Shown here: positions 58,660-64,000 of the stretch, piece after piece
Layout: every line of letters starts with the position of its first letter
Position numbering within the stretch: the first letter of the stretch is position 1
NCBI GenBank assembly: GCA_030762935.1
Contig: CM060895.1
Location: 29,192,501 to 29,256,500 of the forward strand
From: Hymenopus coronatus
Lineage: Eukaryota > Arthropoda > Insecta > Mantodea > Hymenopodidae
Direction of reading: 5' to 3'
DNA length: 64,000 nucleotides
Made by a program: the position numbers and the translations under genes
The notes under the pieces: generated by a model
What the model saw: the letters and a program-made list of their open reading frames with translations, nothing else
What the model was told of the DNA's origin: nothing
Databases searched by the model: none

Positions 58660-58947
58660 CTTTAGAAATTAACATTGAGTCAAACTTAACACTTTTAAAA
58701 CTTCACTTGTGTTTACTTACATAGTAGTACATATGTTTCACAGAACTTGTCTACATTCTCAACTACCTTCAAATGCCGGACTCATTTGTATCGATGCCTC
58801 CGGAATCTTGAGGATTGCCCAAATGAGTCCACAGTCTAAGGTAGTTGAGAATGCAGACAAGTTCTGTGAAACATATGTAATACTATGTAAGTAAAAACAA
58901 GTAAAGTTTTAAAAGTTTTAAGTTTGACTCAATGTTAGTTTCTAAAG
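58660..58947. repeat. 288-bp near-perfect inverted repeat (foldback element)
   Basis: The two arms, about 115-120 bp each, are imperfect reverse complements. Left-arm GTTTCACAGAACTTGTCTAC (58736-58755) matches right-arm GACAAGTTCTGTGAAAC. TTGAGTCAAACTT-type outer parts (58674-58687) match AAGTTTGACTCAATG, and GGACTCATTT matches AAATGAGTCC next to a spacer of about 34 bp. It has the structure of a foldback MITE or a hairpin RNA source. No protein is encoded; a 61-codon frame across it is accidental. Confidence 0.85.
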
Positions 58948-59039
58948 TATCATTTGGCTTCACTATGTACCACTTCCTGTCAGGTTATTACCATAAATTT
59001 TTCCTGTTTTAATATGTCATGTCTGACACATATAATGAA

Positions 59040-59712
59040 TATAGACTCAAAATAAATCTTATTATAGTTACTTTGACCCAACCCTGACCTATGGCATGTT
59101 ATTATGGGAAAATGCACTTGGGTGGGAAACAGTCTTCAGAATTCAGAAAAAATAATATGCATTATGTCATGCAAACTACAAGGACTCTTGTAAACACCTA
59201 TTTAAAAAATTAAAAATATTAGCAATGCCCTCAATATATCTCTTAGAGTTGCTCACCTACATCTATGAAAATTTCACGCAAAAGCAATACTGACATCACA
59301 ACAATACTCAGAAAGAATCTAGCATAAAATTTCCCATGCATAGACTTAACACTCTATGAAAATACCCCCTACTATATGGGTATAAAAGTATACAACAAAC
59401 TGCCACAAAAAATAAAAAATATAAAAACCTTAAATTTATTCACAGAAAGAGTTAAATAAATATTATAAAATAAAGCATATTACTCTATACAAGAATTTAT
59501 GAATGACACAATGTTGGAATCACTAGACTAAGATACATATTATATTAATACCATAAACTGACAAATCAATTTTTCAATATATTTTTTAAAATAATATCTT
59601 GAATAGCATGTACATAATAGAATTCAATTTACTTATGTATATTTTTTATGAGTCACCACTTTACGAGCTTAGACTCTCAATGTAAATGTCATATGTCAAT
59701 AAATATTCTATT
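59040..59712 (+). pseudogene. LINE reverse transcriptase 3' end (fourth LINE lineage)
   Basis: In shifting frames the plus strand reads LLTYGMLLWENALGWETVFR-IQKK, then NYKDSCKHLFKKLKILAMPS-IYLLELL, and GYKSIQQ or VYNKLPQKIKNIKTLNLF. This is the well-known tail of arthropod LINE polymerases: SxLxYGxxxWGN...xFxLQKR; CRxLFKKLxILxLPSxYI; GxKxYNKLPxxIK. It ends with ATGTCAATAAATATTCTATT, the usual 3' UTR form of such elements. It is decayed and non-functional. Confidence 0.7.
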
Positions 59713-60339
59713 CTATGCTAAATAAAGTCAGCCAGTCTTTTCCAGCTAATCTAGCTGGTGAATCAAATTGATTAGGTATGTTGTTATTCTCGCAAACTCA
59801 CAAGCCAGGTTATGCAACTCTACGGGACACATTCCAAAGAGTATTTAGTTAATTTTATTATATTTTCTCACAGTTCATGTATTCCAAAGGCCCTTGAAAC
59901 TTCTTGAATTTTTCTCCCTCCTATAATACCTTCTAAAGAAGGTCCACTTGAATTGTGATAGTATTTTCATAGTTGCGCAACATCTGAAATATAAAATATG
60001 CTATTATTAATTACTTATCAAAGAAATCAGGTAACTGAGACCTGTCACCAGTTCAGAGAGACAAATAGCCCATGGAAGGGTAATGACGTGCAGTCAACAT
60101 AAATGCACAGGATTGTCCCAACCTATACTGAAATTAACTAATTTCCCACAGAAGTAAGCCATGTTACCTAGTTATCACTGGTACACATGTGATATGATAA
60201 AATGATAGATAAACATATATAAACCATGCTTACCTTACATTGAATGCGTTCTTAAAATACAAAACTGTTCTTTGCAAGCTTCTCTAGCAACTAAGCAAAT
60301 GGCTATGCAGTGTTGATAGGTCATCTTGGAGCAGCTATG

Positions 60340-60830
60340 ATGTCTTACTAATCAACAAACTGGATGTGTGCAATGACCCACTGTATGCAATTCTACCACC
60401 TTCCCCTACGGCACATAGACTAATCAACCCTCTCTTTAGAAACACTGAATACAACAAGGAACATAAACACATCAAATCTGCAGAACAGAATGGATTCAGC
60501 CAAGAAATGGTAGAAAGAAAATATTAAAATTCAAAAGACAAAATATAACAAACACAGCAGAAAAGACCAACTGCAAAAAAAGTACATACCACCCAGGTTT
60601 CTCACATAATACATAAAAACATACATATTTTCAAAAATACAAAAGTATTAAAAAGCCATATCACCCTGGCACCTTACAACTATTGCACCATAAAAATTGC
60701 ATTAAATCAAGAAAATATGATTCAATACTTTAAGAGAAAATTGATGACTCAATGTAAAAATTGCATGAAGGTGTACACAGGAAAACAAAATCAACATTGG
60801 CACCTGTTTCGGGGAACACTAGTATTGCAT
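60340..60830 (+). pseudogene. Penelope-like reverse transcriptase/GIY-YIG remnant
   Basis: Plus-strand translation near 60380-60525 gives LPPSPTAHRLINPLFRNTEY then NKEHKHIKSAEQNGFSQEMV. This resembles the linker after the RT core of Penelope-like elements (H..LI.R....PL....Y.KE...IK.IA..NGY....V). Further on, IALNQENMIQYFKRKLMTQC and KNCMKVYTGKQN resemble the run into the GIY-YIG endonuclease (C..C...Y.GQT). The sequence is decayed and my assignment depends on pattern similarity only. Confidence 0.42.
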
Positions 60831-61126
60831 TAAAAAGACCACTAAATAGGAAATGCTTTACACTTCTGGAACCAAAACCATGAATTAGAAAACATCATGC
60901 TACTGAAGCCAGCCCAGAAACCAAATAACTTGAAATATTGAAGAAGATTTAGATAAAGAACTTCAAAAACTACATAATAAACTTTGATTTACCAGAAGCA
61001 GATAACCCCCTGTTCAGCTTCATCAAAAGGTCACCAGAGCACCCCTCAGGCCAGAACTACCCTGAGAACATGAACTCATGTTCTGCTTAATACATAAATG
61101 AATGAAGAAATCAAGAGTGTTGAATT

Positions 61127-63030
61127 TTTTGGCACAGCTAATGGGTATGCTCGTTCAGAAGCTGTTTGTGTAGTACTTCCTCAGAAAAAAAAAAAAGAAG
61201 GATTTATGCAACAGTGCTCCATGTGGTTTGGTACAGTTTTACTACCATTCGCAGATGAGGCGAGATTCCTTGGGTTGATATTCGATAGAAAACTTTGTTG
61301 GTCACCACATATAGCACAGCTGTAAGCGTGCTGTAACTGTTCTCTGAATAGTCCACAGATACTAAGTGGCAAATCTTGGGGAGTGGATCGGACAGACTTG
61401 CTGCGACTTTATCGCGCACTGATCCGAGCCAAGATAGATTACGGATGCATAGTTTATTCTTCAGCAAGACACTGTCCATAATCAGGGTATTTCTGTGGCT
61501 GTTGGAGCTTTTCCAACCAGTCCAGTAGCCAGCCTTTATGCTGAATCGGCAGAACCCCCTCTGCAGTGTAGACGCGATATCCTGTTAACAAATTATGGCT
61601 GTGGGCTAAAGTGCATACCTTCGCATCCAACGTTCACTCCTTTTTTAACACCGAGCTGAACGAACATTACAGAAATATCTCAATTAGACCACGGTCTGCA
61701 GGTGTTTGCTTCCGAATGATTCTACATAAGCAAGATATCGTAATGCCTAGAATGTTTCCCAAGGGGGGAAAGGGTGCACCCACCTTGGTTACTTACAACA
61801 TCCTACGTAAACCTTGAGATGACAGCATACCTAAAGTCTACAATGCCTTTTTCTAGTATCCGTAGATATTTTTTAGAATTTTTGTCAAACTTCAATGACA
61901 GAACTTGTATATATACTGACAGAAGTAGTGCACCGTTGGTGTTGGGTGTGCCTTTGTTTATGATACCGAACAATATAATTTGGTTTTCATAGTGGTGCTG
62001 TCATTTATAGTGCGGAGCTGTACCCAATATATCGAGCTATTCTGTACGTTGGCCGTCGAAATTTTAGGGACTGCCTTATATTGAGTGATACCTGAGTGCA
62101 CTTCAGAGCCTTAGTAAGCTGTACAACTACCATCCTATCGTGCAGCATATCCAGGATGCCCTTCACGCTTTGTATGCTTCTGGGGTTAATGTGGAGTGTG
62201 AATGGATTCCTAGTCACATTGGCTTGCCGGTGAATGATTTTGCAGCAAAGACGGCAACACCAAACCCAGCACAAAAATTTCTTGTGTAACATCGGAAGAC
62301 TTTAAGCTTGTTGTACTCTGGGCAATATTTTCGTGCTGGCACGAAGAGTAGTCAGCTGTCCGCGGAAACACGCTTAGAGTAGTGATGGACCTTCTAACAA
62401 ACTTGATAGCTTCATCTCGTCAATCTCGAAGGGAGGAAGTGATTTTGGCTCATTTGCATATTGGCCACTGCAATTTTACACATAGTTTCCTTCTTGAATG
62501 TGAAATTTCTCCCATGTGTCCGCTGTGTGGAGAAGAATTGTCTATCCATTATGTGAAGATAGTGTGTTAATCTAGCACATGTTCGGGATACACTGCAACT
62601 GCCGGTCAGTCTTGCAGAAGTCCTGGCGAATGATAATCGAGCGGCTAAGATTTTTACATTCTTATCAAAGATAACCTTCAAATTACGGGTTTAGTTGTTT
62701 TTATCTTTGTTTTTGTATTATTTTTGTATTATTTTTGTAATAGATATATATATATATATATAATTTTTTTTCTTAAATCACCAATCTGTGGATTTTTCCA
62801 TGATTACTTTTATACATTGATTTTTAGATTTATCTTTCATTCTTATTTATAATATTTTTATTCAGCTTTATCTCTGGCTTTTGCCATGATTTGTTTGATA
62901 ACAGCGCTGATGACCTAGTAGTTGAACGCCCTTAAACACTAACCATCATCATTATCATCATCATCATCATCCATGCTAAAACGAAATGTGATGGTTACAA
63001 AGAAGAGGGGATGACATATCCTGCTGGTCA
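61127..63030 (+). pseudogene. FASN: Duplicated FAS exon 5 start, split by LINE copy F
   Basis: Bases 61127-61223 and 62976-63030 together copy the first 145 nt of coding exon 5 with its acceptor (TTTTGGCACAG). The first piece encodes ANGYARSEAVCVVLPQKKKK. It has a net 4-nt deletion in the A-rich stretch, so the frame is lost relative to the true exon (intact: VVFLQKKKEARRIYATVLHS). The second piece resumes at CTAAAACGAAATGTGATGGT and ends at CCTGCTGGTCA; beyond that no exon 5 sequence follows. The LINE lies exactly between the two. The copy cannot replace exon 5, but its splice acceptor looks usable. Confidence 0.88.
61224..62969 (+). mobile_element. I-group LINE, copy F (5'-truncated, with target duplication)
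   Basis: It starts inside the reverse transcriptase thumb (GTTTGGTACAGTTTTACTAC) and continues with FLGLIFDRKLCWSPHIAQL. RNase H follows (CIYTDRSSAPLVLG near 61908, with the normal YTDGSS Gly as Arg; SELY- and LILSD-type motifs near 62010-62090; IPSHIGLP near 62208). Then come the C-terminal LHIGHCNF and PMCPLCGEE and the 3' UTR, ending in (ATC)n at 62945-62969. TCCATG occurs at both edges (61218-61223 and 62970-62975). This is the classic form of a recent LINE insertion. Stops and frameshifts are present, so it was inserted dead or has decayed. Confidence 0.88.
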
Positions 63031-63045
63031 CTTTCCTTAAGTTTT

Positions 63046-63121
63046 TGTGTGTGAGTGGGTGTGGGGTGGGGTGTGGTGTGTGTGTCTGTGTGGGTGTGGG
63101 TGTATGTATGCGTGTGTGTGT
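63046..63121 (+). repeat. TG-rich microsatellite
   Basis: Interrupted TG/GGTG tract between the duplicated exon piece and the true exon 5. Confidence 0.85.
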
Positions 63122-63387
63122 AATTCAGACATATTTTGCAGTATGCTATGTAAATGATTTTGGTTTCTAACAATATAAACTTTGTAAAATCATGCATCTA
63201 ATGAGTTTTAAGAATGTGATTCTTATTAAAGAGATCAAATATTAAATATTTGGCAAGTCCTAAAGTAAAATGTAACATTGAACTGTAATTATTTCCTTCT
63301 TTTGTATGATTTTCTCCTTCACTTGACTGATTTGTGAAGTCATTTTTATATTGTCCAAGATTAACTGATTATTATCTTTTGGCACAG

Positions 63388-63626
63388 CTAATGGGTATGC
63401 TCGTTCTGAAGCTGTTTGTGTAGTATTTCTTCAGAAAAAAAAGGAAGCAAGAAGGATTTATGCAACAGTGCTCCATTCTAAAACGAGCTGTGATGGTTAT
63501 AAAGAAGAGGGGATCACATATCCTGCTGGTCATATACAAAAAATACTCTTGGACGAATTTTACCAGGAACTTTGCATTCAGCCCAACATTGTTGATTTTG
63601 TAGAGGCTCATGGCACTGGTACTGAG
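63388..63626 (+). CDS. FASN: Fatty acid synthase, coding exon 5 (KS first catalytic His)
   Basis: 239-bp exon with acceptor TTTTGGCACAG and donor GTAGG, entering in phase 1. It encodes ANGYARSEAVCVVFLQKKKE, then ARRIYATVLHSKTSCDGYKE and EGITYPAGHIQKILLDEFYQ, ending FVEAHGTGTE. DGYKExGITYP and VEAHGTGT are diagnostic of FAS ketoacyl synthase. The His of AHGTGT is residue 324, 132 residues after the active-site Cys, the same spacing as Cys161-His293 of human FASN. The joined exons total 987 nt with no stop. The following VGD motif must start the next exon outside the window. The frame reads on for a few codons past the donor, so the precise donor is slightly uncertain. Confidence 0.94.
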
Positions 63627-64000
63627 GTAGGAAAATATAGTTTGTTATTTTGTTCAAAGCTGAAGAAAAAGGTAGTAATACATTTTTTGTCATTGTTATA
63701 AACAGATTTGAATATTGACAGAAATAGTTTATATTATTTTGTTTTATCAATATTAAATTACTCATCTTAATACTTTATTTAAATTTAACCAATTTGACGT
63801 CTAATTTTTTTTTTTTTATAGTGTTTTTAACACCCACTTTTACTACTTGACATCTAAAGTATATACAATTTGCATTAATGGTCTTTCTTTCTTTCCATTC
63901 TTCTTTATTTCTCTCTTTCTTTCTTCTCTTCTTTCTTTCTTTCTGGTTCATTTTTGGGGGGGGCACTAATATGTTTATATAAAATATTTCATAAGGGTAC
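63627..64000 (+). other. Start of FAS intron 5
   Basis: Intron sequence running to the window edge. A TTTC-rich low-complexity tract (63880-63945) and a G run (63955-63963) are the only notable features. No further exon is visible. Confidence 0.6.

Larger units (their letters stand above)
52645..63387 (+). other. FAS intron 4 (10.7 kb, transposon-filled)
   Basis: By far the longest intron seen in the gene. It holds the second SINE copy, two nested pogo-like elements, a LINE RNase H fragment, a large near-palindrome, LINE and Penelope-like remnants, and a duplicate of exon 5 broken by LINE copy F. Exons 4 and 5 join in frame (Glu-Ala) across it. Confidence 0.8.

Noticed and set aside
61098..61325. 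Separate FAS-like gene
   Set aside because: It is a partial exon copy fused to LINE sequence with a 4-nt deletion; the intact exon lies at 63388.

Overview
The window looks like a piece of a large, repeat-rich arthropod genome, most likely an insect. It is AT-rich, with long introns, canonical GT/AG splice sites and many decayed animal-type transposons. No prokaryotic gene organisation, operon, CRISPR array or rRNA gene was seen. The only host gene I can support is the 5' part of an animal type I fatty acid synthase (FAS). It lies on the + strand between 43.4 kb and the right edge. Five coding exons (43418-43637, 46246-46398, 49207-49380, 52444-52644, 63388-63626) join in phase to 987 nt, or 329 codons. 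They encode most of the ketoacyl synthase domain, with the catalytic Cys (DTACSSS) and the first catalytic His (EAHGTGT) spaced as in vertebrate FAS. The second catalytic His and all later domains lie beyond the window.

From 1 to 43 kb the window is transposon territory. One family dominates: a non-LTR retrotransposon with a gag-like ORF1 (CCHC knuckles) and an ORF2 carrying endonuclease, reverse transcriptase, RNase H and a C-terminal Cys/His motif. It ends in an (ATC)n tail, and RNase H plus gag knuckles suggest the I group. Copies are at 3.17-4.28 (A), 4.28-9.06 (B), 12.28-17.14 (C), 25.62-25.90 (D), 26.14-32.34 (E) and 61.22-62.97 kb (F). 3' pieces are at 18.97-19.44 (G), 19.65-20.69 (H) and 23.4-23.95 kb (I). 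All are disabled. Several keep a complete 5' UTR yet lack the 3' end, the reverse of usual LINE truncation. Around them lie a mariner deletion derivative (9.6-10.6 kb), fragments of at least four other retroelement lineages, and tRNA-derived SINE-like sequences.

A second abundant family ('family A', about 0.65-1 kb, no coding capacity, an internal TG/CA microsatellite) occurs at 1.2, 17.1, 21.4, 39.0, 40.1, 42.5, 46.6 and 47.2 kb, with fragments elsewhere. Some copies lie in FAS introns.

The 43-64 kb half holds the FAS exons with transposons in the introns. These include a decayed mariner (45.4-46.2 kb), a 1.7-kb pogo-like element with matching inverted termini and TA target sites (50.29-51.98 kb), and a second pogo/Tigger-like element apparently nested in an older relative (54.4-58.6 kb). 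A 288-bp near-palindrome (58.66-58.95 kb) and remnants of a LINE and a Penelope-like element follow. The most interesting locus is 61.13-63.03 kb. It is a duplicate of the start of FAS coding exon 5, split by retrotransposon copy F with a probable TCCATG target-site duplication, 2.25 kb upstream of the intact exon. I found no convincing previously undescribed multi-gene system; the novelty is in transposon structure and exon duplication.
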